A DNA stretch of 47,162 bases, taken from CAADGU01 sp964581605. GTDB taxonomy: Bacteria; Chloroflexota; Anaerolineae; Promineifilales; Promineifilaceae. Within the stretch, counting starts at the first letter, position 1; each line of letters starts with the position of its first letter. A model generated the notes under the pieces. The model was not told the DNA's origin. It saw only the letters and a list, made by a program, of their open reading frames with translations, and did no database searches. Shown piece after piece: positions 7,270-15,652 of this stretch. The DNA lies in the NCBI GenBank assembly GCA_964581605.1, contig CAZOPF010000040.1:1-47162 (forward strand), in the 5' to 3' direction. The translations under genes and the position numbers were made by a program.

Positions 7270-8832
7270 TCATTCTTGTAAACCCGTTATCCGCAATGCC
7301 GGGGGGTGTTCGATGACAAATTCGTAGGCAACGGTTTGTTTGGCCCCGGCTGGTAAGGGCAGATGCCATTCCAGCAGGTTCAAATCAGACTGTTCGGTGG
7401 GGGCGGGGCGGGGGTTTTCCAGCCGGACTTTGATTTGCTCATTGCGAGAAACGGGGATGTGGTCGTGCAGTTCCACAGTTACGGCCGTGCCCAACAAATT
7501 TTGCAGTTCCAGCTCATAACCAAAACGGGTGCGGCGCACATCACGCAGCATCTTTTTGTCCACCTCCCGTTTGCTCAATTCCCGCTCCACGGTGATGCGT
7601 TCTTCCACGCCCAGCAGCAGTTCCAATTCGCCGCCGGTTGGGGTGTACTCCAGATGGGTACGGCCGATAAACTCATCTTCCACAAACAGACTGGCGGCGC
7701 CGGCCAGCAGCGGCCCGCTGCCACTGTTGGTAATGGTCGCCCGGCGATACACCGCATCGGTATGCTTGGGAGCGCACAGATAATCCAGTTTGGGGGCAAG
7801 CTGTAGCTGCTGCAAGGTCGTTTTATGCGGCGAACCATCACTGGGAATGTCGGCGGGGTTGGGCACGTGGAAGGTGACGGCCGTGCCCTCACTACTGGCA
7901 GCGGCGGTGACAATCTCGGCATCGAGCAACGCTAAATCGGCCTGGAACGCCATCTCTTCAGCCGCTGCCGGAGCCGCTGTCGCCGCCATAGGAGCGGCCG
8001 CAGCCATACGGGCGCGGGTTTGCGGCGCGGGCATGGGGGGCGGGGGCACATACACGTCCAGATACCAGGGATGCAGTTCCGGCAGCCGTTGGTTGAGGGC
8101 TGGCCGGGCGGTGGAGACACTGAGTTGTACGGCCGTCCAATCCTGCCCCGTCTGCTGCGTAATCTGGGCCATGTAGCTCAGTTCTACCGTTTGCCCCGCG
8201 TCCGTTTGCCGCAACCGGGCATCATACAACGGCTGCCAGCCCGCGCTGTATACCACATAGGTCACTTCGGGGCGGAATGTGCCTGCCGCCAAGACTTCAA
8301 CTTCCACCATCGCCCGGTACCGTTCACGCGGGCGCGCCGAACGTTGTTGGTTCAGTTCGTTTTGTAACTTTTGCAGGCGGCGTTTCAAGTCACGTTCTTG
8401 CTTTTTCAGGTCGCGCACGGCCGTGCGCATCTGCACATCCTGGTCACGCAAAAAGTCCAGCAAGTTGGCCTGGTCTGTCACCGTTGTCCGCCCACGCGAC
8501 AGCCCCCTGGCAAACTCGGCCGTGGCCGCCCGCAGCCCATCCAGATATTTGCCATGCTCCTGCCAGCGCGTCATCTCGTCGGCCAACACCTGCATTTCAT
8601 CCTGTGTCTGCTCAATTTGCAGTTCCAGGTCACGCGCCTGGGCGGCTGGCGTCTCGGTGTAAAAGTGGCGGTTCACATCCACACTCTGGATGCGCACCTG
8701 CGCCGTCCCCTGCCCGGCCACCCGCACCGATTCCGGCTCTAGCACCAATGGCAGTTCGTCCACCAGCAGCCGGTGTATGCCCATTTGCAGGTCGCAGTCG
8801 GCTACGGCCGTGACCCGCGCCCGGTCTGGATA
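7270..8832 (-). CDS. MuiA/DUF4139 family protein, 5' end lost in gap
   Basis: This is the C-terminal ~521 residues of a mucoidy-inhibitor-A-like protein (DUF4140 plus DUF4139). The first readable residues, YPDRARVTAVADCDL, correspond to the family's usual N-terminal strand, so only about 10-30 residues should be missing in the N run. A coiled coil follows (about 55-165 of the visible part, rich in LQKLQNEL and QIEQTQDEM). Then comes the DUF4139 beta domain with YSAGWQPLYDARL and SYMAQITQQTGQDW, a Pro/Ala-rich linker, and the terminal strands ending in LEWHLPLPAGAKQTVAYEF. The molecular function of the family is unknown. A frame running through the Ns joins it to glyA-gcvT, but the join is an artefact. 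Confidence 0.85.
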   Translation of the reverse strand, partial: YPDRARVTAVADCDLQMGIHRLLVDELPLVLEPESVRVAGQGTAQVRIQSVDVNRHFYTETPAAQARDLELQIEQTQDEMQVLADEMTRWQEHGKYLDGLRAATAEFARGLSRGRTTVTDQANLLDFLRDQDVQMRTAVRDLKKQERDLKRRLQKLQNELNQQRSARPRERYRAMVEVEVLAAGTFRPEVTYVVYSAGWQPLYDARLRQTDAGQTVELSYMAQITQQTGQDWTAVQLSVSTARPALNQRLPELHPWYLDVYVPPPPMPAPQTRARMAAAAPMAATAAPAAAEEMAFQADLALLDAEIVTAAASSEGTAVTFHVPNPADIPSDGSPHKTTLQQLQLAPKLDYLCAPKHTDAVYRRATITNSGSGPLLAGAASLFVEDEFIGRTHLEYTPTGGELELLLGVEERITVERELSKREVDKKMLRDVRRTRFGYELELQNLLGTAVTVELHDHIPVSRNEQIKVRLENPRPAPTEQSDLNLLEWHLPLPAGAKQTVAYEFVIEHPPALRITGLQE

Positions 8833-8932
8833 NNNNNNNNNNNNNNNNNNNNNNNNNNNNNNNNNNNNNNNNNNNNNNNNNNNNNNNNNNNNNNNNNNNN
8901 NNNNNNNNNNNNNNNNNNNNNNNNNNNNNNNN
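8833..8932. other. Scaffold gap (100 Ns)
   Basis: Exactly 100 Ns, the usual placeholder for a gap of unknown length. It hides the 3' end of the glyA-gcvT fusion gene, the spacer, and the start of the MuiA-like gene. Confidence 0.98.
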
Positions 8933-11900
8933 GGCAGCGGGATTTCCCGTTTGCCGCCGCCCAACTGGTAGAGCCATACGGCCGTGCCCGGCTCACTCAT
9001 TGCCACCGGAACCAATGCCTGCCCTAACAGATACCCTTCACTGTCCAACGAACAGCTTGTCACCATGCCTACTACCTTGCCCCGCGCATCCAGCACCGGG
9101 TCGCCGCCATCCGGCCGGCGCACCCCCTTCTCATTCATGCGGAAGCGCACCACCTCATGCTGCCGCGTTTGCTCATGGGCAATAAAGGCGGCCCGCCCCA
9201 CAAAAAATGGTTTCCACAGCTTCACATAGCTGCCGAACCCGGCATCGGCCGGGTTCAACCCCATCTCGCCCGCCAGTTCATGGCCGTAAAGCGGCAGCCC
9301 CGCCTCCGTGCGCAGGCTGTCCCGCGCTGCCAGGCCACATGGCTTCACGCCCATCGGCCCACCCACCTGCAAAACAGCGTCCCACAACTGCGGCGCTTTG
9401 TTCGGGTGTACAAACAATTCATACGCCACCCGCTCGCCGGTATAGCCAGTGCGGGAAATGATGACATTCATGCCCGCCAGGTTGCCCTGGGTCAGACGTG
9501 CCCAGCCTAACCCCTTGATGCGCTTTTTCACGTCGGCGTCGTCCGCCAGGGCCAGCAGCACGTCCAGCGATTGGGGGCCTTGCAGGGGCACATCCACACG
9601 CTGCTCGTCGCCCCACTGCGGGTCACGCAGGTTACGCAGGGTAACGGGGTGCTGGATGCGGGCATACGGCCGTGCGGCATCCATCATCACCCGCCCCTCA
9701 TTCACGGCCGTCAGCCACGCCCAATTCTTGTCATTATTCGAGGCATTCACCACCAACATAAAATGCTCTGCGCCCAGCCGATAGACCAGCAAATCATCAA
9801 TCACCGCACCATCCGGCAGCAGCAGGTAGGTGTAATGGGATTCGCCCACTTCCAAAGTACTGACGTCATTTGTCGTCACCGTATTCAAAAATTCAATGAC
9901 GTGTGGCCCGGCGGCATCAAACACGCCCATGTGGGTGGCATCAAAAAGACCGGCGGCGGTACGCACGGCCGTATGCTCCTCCCCCACCGACGTTTCATAG
10001 CGCACCGGCATCTCATACCCGGCAAAGGGCACGATACGGCCGCCCAGTTTCAGATGCGTCTCGTACAGGGTGGTGCGTTTCAAGGGGGGATCGGCCGGTT
10101 CTTCCCAGGTAAAGGCAGGCAAGGGTTCCCCGCCAGAACGATGTTGCATCCCCACAAAAAACGGTTTGCTGTCCGCATAGGGGGCCACGCCCTCTACACG
10201 GCGGCTGTGATGGGCTTTGGCAACGGGTTCACGCAATTCATCTTCCGGCGCAAACGGCAGCCGGAACACGGCTACCGGCCCGTCCAGCTTGGCATACAAA
10301 TCGCCAAAGTCCACATACCCATCAGACAGCCCCGCCAGCCAATCCCAGGCCAGAATCGCCACCGCCTCGTCATCCAGTTGCAGGTGGTAAGTATCCTCAG
10401 TCAGGCGATACAACACGCCATCATAATCCAGGCCAGGGCCAAAAATGTGCGTCGGCTGTGATGCGCCCACGACCAGCCCGGCCACATCGCTGGTGAGCGC
10501 ATGGTTGAGGAGTTGGGGCGCGGCTGAACCGCGAATTTCAACGACGGCGCCGATTAACGGCCGTTTTTCCACACCCCTCAATTCCTGCACTATCGCCCGC
10601 CCCTTTTGCAGCGCCGCAAAATCCACCTTCGCCCGTAACTGTGTCTTGCCACCCATCGCCAGGTAGCTGAACGGTTTACATCCTTTCAGCACGGTGGCAA
10701 TCGCCTCCGCCAGCCGGTCAACCTCCGCCTCGCCAAACCCGAGCTGGCTGATCCACACCGTGCCAATGCGCAAACCCGTCGGGTTCAATGCCCCCACATC
10801 ACCCGGAATCGTATTCCGGTTCAACACAATCCCGGCCAAATCCAAAATGCGGGCCGCCATATCGGCCGAAAGATGGACGCCATTGTGTGTCACGCTTTTT
10901 GTGTCCACCAACAACAAATGGGTCTGCGAACCACCGCCGACAATGCGGAAGCCATGTTCGGCCAGTTTTTGCGCCAGCCGCTGCGCGTTGTCCACAATGC
11001 GCCGCTGCAAAGCGCGGAATTGATCGGTTTGCGCCAGCTTCAAGGCTACCCCCAACGCGGCTATGCTATTCAGGTGCGGCCCGCCTTGCTCACCGGGGAA
11101 AACGGCGCGGTCAATTTTGGGAGCCAGCTCTTTGCGGTGCGTCAAGATCATTGCCCCACGTGGCCCGCACAGGCTCTTGTGCGTGGTAGTCATCACCACG
11201 TCTGCAATGCCAATGGGCGAGGGGTGTACGCCCGCTGCTACCAGCCCGGAAATGTGCGAAATGTCAGCCAACAGATACGCACCCACCTTGTCGCAAATGG
11301 CCCGGAATCGCGCCCAATCCACAATCATCGGGTAAGCGGAAAAACCGGCGACGATGATTTGCGGCTTCGCGTCCAGGGCGCGACGTTCGATGTCATCGTA
11401 GTCCAGCAGTTCAGTTTGGGGGTCTACAAAGTATTGCACGCCGTTGTAATGTTTGCCGGAGCGGTTGATTTTGGTGCCATGTGAGAGGTGGCCGCCGTCG
11501 TTCAAGTTCAGCCCCATGATGGTGTCGCCGGGCTGCAAGAGGGCGGTGTAAACGGCGCTGTTGGCGGGCGCGCCGCTGAGGGGCTGCACATTGACGTAGA
11601 GGTTGTCGGCCGTTATGCCATTGGCGGCAAACAGTTCGGCAGCGCGGCGGCGGGTGAGCGCCTCCAGCAAATCGGCATATTCGACGCCTTTGTAATAGCG
11701 CGGGTCGCTATAACGGCGGTAATGGGCCAGTTCCAGAGGCACATCCATAATGTCGGTTTCGCGCTGGCGGCGGCTCTCTTCGCGGGGGTAGCCTTCGGCG
11801 TAGATGTTGGCAAAGGTGCTGCTCACGGCCGTGCGTACCGCATCCGGCGCGGCGCTCTCACTGGCAATCAGGATGATGCTGCTCTCCTGCCGCCGGTCTT

Positions 11901-11973
11901 CTGCTTCTAAGATGTGGTTCAGTTCTGGGTCTAGCTCTTCGAGGTCGCCTCGAAAGATGAAATCCTGGGGCAT
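8933..11973 (-). CDS. Serine hydroxymethyltransferase-aminomethyltransferase fusion, 3' end in gap
   Basis: One continuous frame of 1013 visible residues joins two one-carbon enzymes. Residues 1-430 are SHMT (GlyA), with SGAPANSAVY, THKSLCGPRGA carrying the PLP Lys266, and PTGLRIGT; it interconverts serine and glycine on tetrahydrofolate. Residues about 635-1013 are the T-protein (GcvT) of the glycine cleavage system, with FDATHMG, TGYTGE and LAARDSLRTEAG; it releases the methylene group from aminomethyl-lipoyl-H-protein. Residues about 476-535 between them look like a second, degenerate copy of the GcvT N-terminal segment: LLNHALTSDVAGLVVG against FLNTVTTNDVSTLEVG at 695-710. GGAG precedes the ATG by 8 bases. 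Only the last few residues and the stop are lost in the gap. No glycine riboswitch was seen upstream, and no gcvH or gcvP is in the window. Confidence 0.92.
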
Positions 11974-12271
11974 ATGATTTTCTCCGTTGGTTAATATAAC
12001 GCAAAGGCGCGGAGACGCAGAGAGACAAAGATATAATCAATCCGCACCAAAAGCTGCCTGATTTTAACAGGAATCAACCTGATCGCTAATAACCAGACAG
12101 AACACAAATTCATGTTATACTTTGCGCGTGCATAAGCCACCATTCCAAAACAAATAGAATCTGACAAGAAACAGATATAAGTTGTTCGGGCAGCATCTGG
12201 CACAGGGCAACCCTTATTTTGTCAAATAATGCCTTATACCAATTGCTATCCAGCCGCAAAAGGAGAAAATT
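11974..12271. other. Divergent spacer between glyA-gcvT and a small membrane gene
   Basis: Close to 300 bases separating divergent genes. Near 11996-12032 it holds a GCAAAGGCGCGGAGACGCAGAGAG tract broken into short words, a low-complexity intergenic repeat type also present near 3868 and 41965. The rest is AT-richer, as expected of a promoter region, but I could not assign -35/-10 boxes with confidence. No glycine riboswitch core was recognised. Confidence 0.4.
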
Positions 12272-12559
12272 ATGTGTTGTTTGGTGACGGTTCTCGTGTT
12301 TCTGGGCCCCCGCTTTACCATTATTGTCTGGTATCTAAAGGAGCCAGCCCGTTTTAATATGGCCATCAGTTCCTTTTGGTTTTCGTGCCTGGGGTTTCTT
12401 TTCTTGCCCTGGACAATGCTGGCTTATCTGGCAGCCTGGACGCCGGCCGGAGTAGAAGGGTTTGGTTGGGTGATCGTCGGATTTGGCTTTCTAATAGACA
12501 TCATGGCTTACTCTGGCAGCGGTTATGGCAACCGTGAGCAGGTTCGTCGTTACTATTAG
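12272..12559 (+). CDS. Small integral membrane protein, 95 residues
   Basis: The ATG follows a clear AAGGAG Shine-Dalgarno with suitable spacing. Three hydrophobic stretches are visible: about residues 3-20, 28-53 (with WFSCLGFLFLPWTMLAYL) and 62-80. The hydrophilic tail ends RRYY. The arrangement suggests a three-helix inner membrane protein. No enzymatic or family motif was recognised, so the function is unknown. It is transcribed divergently from glyA-gcvT and converges on the acyl-CoA dehydrogenase gene. Confidence 0.7.
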   Translation: MCCLVTVLVFLGPRFTIIVWYLKEPARFNMAISSFWFSCLGFLFLPWTMLAYLAAWTPAGVEGFGWVIVGFGFLIDIMAYSGSGYGNREQVRRYY

Positions 12560-12602
12560 CTGTGATGAGAGGCTGGAGATTGACTGCCTATCTCTCATCT
12601 TT

Positions 12603-13793
12603 TCATTTATACCGCTGCAAAATGCGGCGGGCCACGGACCATTTGTGTACTTCGTCTGGCCCGTCATAGATGCGGGCCGCACGTTCGTGGCGGTACCACC
12701 AGGCGATGGGGGTATCGTCCGTCATGCCCAGGCCGCCATGGACCTGTAAGGCACGGTCTAGCACCTGGTGTAGCACACCGGCTACATGAAATTTAATCAG
12801 CGAAATGTCGTCGCGCACGGCATATTGACCGTGTTTGTCAATTTTGAGTGCGGTATCCATGACTATCAGTGTGGCGGCATTAAGCGCGGCGCGGCTTTCA
12901 GCAATCCAGCTCTGGATGGTGCCCAGGTCGGCCAGTGTACGGCCGGGGGCGATCTGGCGGCGAAGTGAATAGGCACACATCAGGTCAAAGGCACGTTCGG
13001 CAATGCCCAACCAGCGCATACAATGATGAATGCGCCCCGGCCCCAGCCGCTCCTGGGCGATGGCAAAACCGGCCCCTTCTGCGCCCAACAGGTTGCTGAG
13101 GGGCACGCGCACTTCGTGATAGCGCACTTCGGCATGGCTGGCCCAGCCGCTGCCCGCCTCCCCCATGATGGAGATGTTGCGCACCAGTTCAAAGCCGGGA
13201 GTGTCCAATGGCACGATGATCTGGCTGGCGCGCAGGTGTTTGTTTTCGGCATGGGAGTTGGTGATGGCCATGACGATGGCAAACGCCGCGCCATCGGCCG
13301 AGGAGGTGAACCATTTGTGGCCGTCTATGATGTAGCTATCCCCTTCGCGCACGGCCGTTGTGCCCATCATCACCGGGTTGGAACCGGCAAACTCTGGCTC
13401 CGTCATGGAAAAGCAACTGCGGATTTCGCCGCGCAGCAGGGGCATCAGGAAGCGTTTTTTTTGTTCGGCCGTGCCGTGTTCGATCAGGATTTCCATGTTT
13501 CCGGCATCGGGCGCCTGGCAGTTGAAGGTGTAATGGCCGATGGGGGTACGCCCCAGTTCCCGACTCACTAGCCCATGCTCAAACAACGTCAGCCCCATGC
13601 CGCCATATTCCTTCGGAATTTGGGGCAGCCAGAGGCCCAGCTTTTTTACCTGCGCCCGCTTTTCTTGCAGAACCGGTTCTAACGCCGTGAACTCCTTTGC
13701 TAAAAATTCTGACTCCAATGGAATTAATTCCTCATCCACAAAGTTGCGGATGGTGACCAGTGTTTTTTGCATTTCAGGGGGAACTTCAAACAT
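12603..13793 (-). CDS. Acyl-CoA dehydrogenase, ACAD10/11-like
   Basis: This 396-residue flavoprotein of the acyl-CoA dehydrogenase family oxidises acyl-CoA thioesters to enoyl-CoA. The frame is open to 13865, but ATG 13793 has a GGAGG Shine-Dalgarno directly upstream and gives the usual N-terminus. Domains are an N-terminal helical part with KEYGGMGL, the beta domain with SCFSMTEPEFAGSNP and GHKWFTSSADGA, and a C-terminal helical part with QVHGGLGMTDDTP. At the usual catalytic Glu position the sequence is YDGPDEVH, with Asp, as in the ACAD10/11 subgroup rather than medium-chain enzymes. The electron-transfer flavoprotein partners are not in this window. It follows the nucleotidyltransferase gene on the same strand. 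Confidence 0.92.
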   Translation of the reverse strand: MFEVPPEMQKTLVTIRNFVDEELIPLESEFLAKEFTALEPVLQEKRAQVKKLGLWLPQIPKEYGGMGLTLFEHGLVSRELGRTPIGHYTFNCQAPDAGNMEILIEHGTAEQKKRFLMPLLRGEIRSCFSMTEPEFAGSNPVMMGTTAVREGDSYIIDGHKWFTSSADGAAFAIVMAITNSHAENKHLRASQIIVPLDTPGFELVRNISIMGEAGSGWASHAEVRYHEVRVPLSNLLGAEGAGFAIAQERLGPGRIHHCMRWLGIAERAFDLMCAYSLRRQIAPGRTLADLGTIQSWIAESRAALNAATLIVMDTALKIDKHGQYAVRDDISLIKFHVAGVLHQVLDRALQVHGGLGMTDDTPIAWWYRHERAARIYDGPDEVHKWSVARRILQRYK

Positions 13794-13848
13794 GGGGCCT
13801 CCAGGAGAGAGAGGGGGAGATGGAGAGATTGTCCAATCCCCTGATCTC

Positions 13849-14625
13849 CTAATCTCTGATCTCAATTTTCTTCAATTCATCACGCAGCAAATCTACTTGA
13901 TGCGGCTTATCGGCATCCATACCGGCTTCGGCATGGGGGTTGAGCAATACTTTGACCGGGAAGCCGGTGAGGCGCTGCGCGGTGTTTTCAATATCGGCCA
14001 GCGTCACCTGGCGGAAAAGCAATTTCAGCAGCATCCGCAGGCCAACAATGCGGGCGATTTTCCAGGCGTGTTTGCGGGCGCTGGCTAACATTTCCAGCAG
14101 TTCTTGTTCTTTGCCCAGTTGGGTAGTCAGGATGGCGATGTCGCCGCCGGCCACTTCCAGCTTTTTGAGTTTGACATAGGTGCGGGTGGAGTGGGGAAAG
14201 CGTTTTTCCATTGTCTCTCTGGTGATAAAGTTGTAATAAACGCCATAGTCAAAGGGGCGGCAGGTTTCGATGAGGTCGTCAATGATGGCTCCCGTGAGCA
14301 GAGGGACATCGCCAGATGCGCCAAAGACATGAGTGGTTTGTGGTTTGTTTTGGATGATCCAGTCCAGCCCGGCGGTGCCATTTTTAACCAGGCTGCCGTG
14401 GTCGGGCAGATGGATAACGGGGCGCTTAAAGTTCATGCCCCTGTCGCTGCCCAGGCCAACGACGATGACGTCTTCAATGTATTTGGAGTCTTGGACGGCG
14501 TCTACTACGCGCTCGAGGAGGGTGCGGCCGTGCATATCCAACAGTGCTTTCGGTTTCCCCTGGGTATACACGTAGATGGGGTCTTCTGGCCCTGGCAGCC
14601 CGCCAGCAATGATTACGCAATCCAT
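13849..14625 (-). CDS. MobA-like nucleotidyltransferase family protein
   Basis: A 258-residue protein with the N-terminal NTP-transferase signature MDCVIIAGGLPG, then GKPKALLDMHGRTLLERVVDA. These are the nucleotide loop and sugar- or cofactor-binding Lys region seen in GlmU, MobA and related nucleotidyltransferases. GASGDVPLLT at about residue 110 supplies the metal-binding Asp. The C-terminal 100 residues are helical and not recognised. The frame extends upstream to 14691, but GAGGAAAT just before ATG 14625 fixes the start, and the extension lies in a hairpin repeat. The substrate is unknown; it is not clearly MobA or a sugar-nucleotide enzyme. It lies between the acyl-CoA dehydrogenase and the 14704-15606 gene on the same strand. 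Confidence 0.8.
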   Translation of the reverse strand: MDCVIIAGGLPGPEDPIYVYTQGKPKALLDMHGRTLLERVVDAVQDSKYIEDVIVVGLGSDRGMNFKRPVIHLPDHGSLVKNGTAGLDWIIQNKPQTTHVFGASGDVPLLTGAIIDDLIETCRPFDYGVYYNFITRETMEKRFPHSTRTYVKLKKLEVAGGDIAILTTQLGKEQELLEMLASARKHAWKIARIVGLRMLLKLLFRQVTLADIENTAQRLTGFPVKVLLNPHAEAGMDADKPHQVDLLRDELKKIEIRD

Positions 14626-14651
14626 ATTTCCTCGTGGTGTTTTTGTGTTTT

Positions 14652-14700
14652 CGTGATTTTGTGTTCTGGTACATACAAAACACCAACACACAAAATCACG
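14652..14700. terminator. Hairpin with perfect 13-bp stem
   Basis: Arms cgtgattttgtgt (14652-14664) and acacaaaatcacg (14688-14700) pair perfectly. The hairpin lies just after the stop of the 14704-15606 gene and before the nucleotidyltransferase start. It is made of iterated GTG/TTT words (GTGTTTTTGTGTTTTCGTG on the flank). It is a probable terminator or mRNA-stabilising stem. Confidence 0.5.
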
Positions 14701-14703
14701 AGA

Positions 14704-15606
14704 TCACGCTAGCGGATGAATCGTCGGTTTCATATCCAGTTGGGCGATCATCTCGCTCAGTTCGGCGCGGGTGAGGGGGCGGCCTTTGGCGGCAACGGCC
14801 GTCAGCGCGGCCTCCATCATATTAGTGCCAAAGGAACGGCCGTCCAGCATGGGCGTCGAGGTGAGTACATGCGTCACCCCCCGCTGCCGGAACAGTTCCA
14901 TATCTTTGCTGGTGGTTGTGTTGGTGACAATCACCTTGCCCGGCAAACTATCTGGCATATGCCGCCGGATGTAGTGGCAGTCCCCGGCAATTACGTCCGC
15001 CCATTGATACCATTTGGTGAACTTGGGCACAATCTGGTCTTGTTTTTCGCCAGTGGGATAAAGAACGCTGATCGGCAGTTTGGTGATGAGGGGGGCTAAC
15101 AGGCGGCCTAACCGGTTCAGCGATTTCAGGCTATGCACGGCAATGGGGATGCCCACCGAAAACATCAGGTCGCCGTAGGTGGCCTGGTAGCCGTGGTCGG
15201 CAAAACTGAGCGTCATGCCATACCGGTCTACGCCCATGGTGATGAACACCTTACCCTGGCGGTACTTTTCGCCCAGCCCGGCAATGAGTACATCCACCAC
15301 CTGCCGTTCCAATGTGTTTTTCAGGCCGCTGCCATCCACCACTGGTGTTTTTTTGACGTTTTGGACGAGTTTGTGGGCGGCGGAGATGTTGTAACGGCGT
15401 TCACCCATATCCACCCACAGGTCAATGCCGCCTACACCCAGGCAGTCCACCTGCCCATCCAGTTCGGTGAAGAGGGCCGTGGCGCGGCTGATGTCGCCAT
15501 CGGTGCCGCGCCGTTCAATGCTCACTTTTTCGCCCAGGAGTTCCACTTCCACCGCTTTGTCGCGGTCAGATGCGCCCAGACTGATGCTAACTGCTCGTTT
15601 CATCAT
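14704..15606 (-). CDS. Conserved protein, sometimes named quinate 5-dehydrogenase
   Basis: This 300-residue protein begins MMKRAVSISLGASDRDK and contains LDGQVDCLGVGGIDLWV, TPVVDGSGLKNTLER and VTHVLTSTPMLDGR. I recognise these as a conserved family that databases have labelled quinate 5-dehydrogenase, but I see no clear GxGxxG nucleotide fold or shikimate/quinate active site, so that name should be treated as unproven. The fold looks like alternating alpha and beta, and the protein is probably soluble and cytoplasmic. A 33-bp palindrome separates it from the secreted protease gene upstream. Its function is open. Confidence 0.65.
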   Translation of the reverse strand: MMKRAVSISLGASDRDKAVEVELLGEKVSIERRGTDGDISRATALFTELDGQVDCLGVGGIDLWVDMGERRYNISAAHKLVQNVKKTPVVDGSGLKNTLERQVVDVLIAGLGEKYRQGKVFITMGVDRYGMTLSFADHGYQATYGDLMFSVGIPIAVHSLKSLNRLGRLLAPLITKLPISVLYPTGEKQDQIVPKFTKWYQWADVIAGDCHYIRRHMPDSLPGKVIVTNTTTSKDMELFRQRGVTHVLTSTPMLDGRSFGTNMMEAALTAVAAKGRPLTRAELSEMIAQLDMKPTIHPLA

Positions 15607-15614
15607 AGGTTAAG

Positions 15615-15647
15615 AGACCTGACAGGTTTTGAAAACCTGTCAGGTCT
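15615..15647. terminator. 33-bp palindromic hairpin, GACCTGACAGG type
   Basis: Arms agacctgacaggtttt (15615-15630) and aaaacctgtcaggtct (15632-15647) are perfectly complementary, separated by one base. The hairpin lies six bases past the stop of the subtilase gene and nine bases before the start of the next minus-strand gene. A second copy of the CTGACAGGTTT/AAACCTGTCAG stem occurs at 19822-19854, so this is a dispersed hairpin family. Confidence 0.7.
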
Positions 15648-15652
15648 TCTGA

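Noticed and set aside
7270..11973. A single 1567-residue protein combining GlyA, GcvT and a MuiA-like part
   Set aside because: The join between GcvT and the MuiA-like part runs through 100 Ns. The MuiA-like part begins at its family N-terminus just after the gap, so these are two genes. Only the GlyA-GcvT fusion is continuous in real sequence.
11974..12271. Glycine riboswitch before glyA-gcvT
   Set aside because: No conserved aptamer core or tandem arrangement was recognised; the space holds a low-complexity repeat instead.
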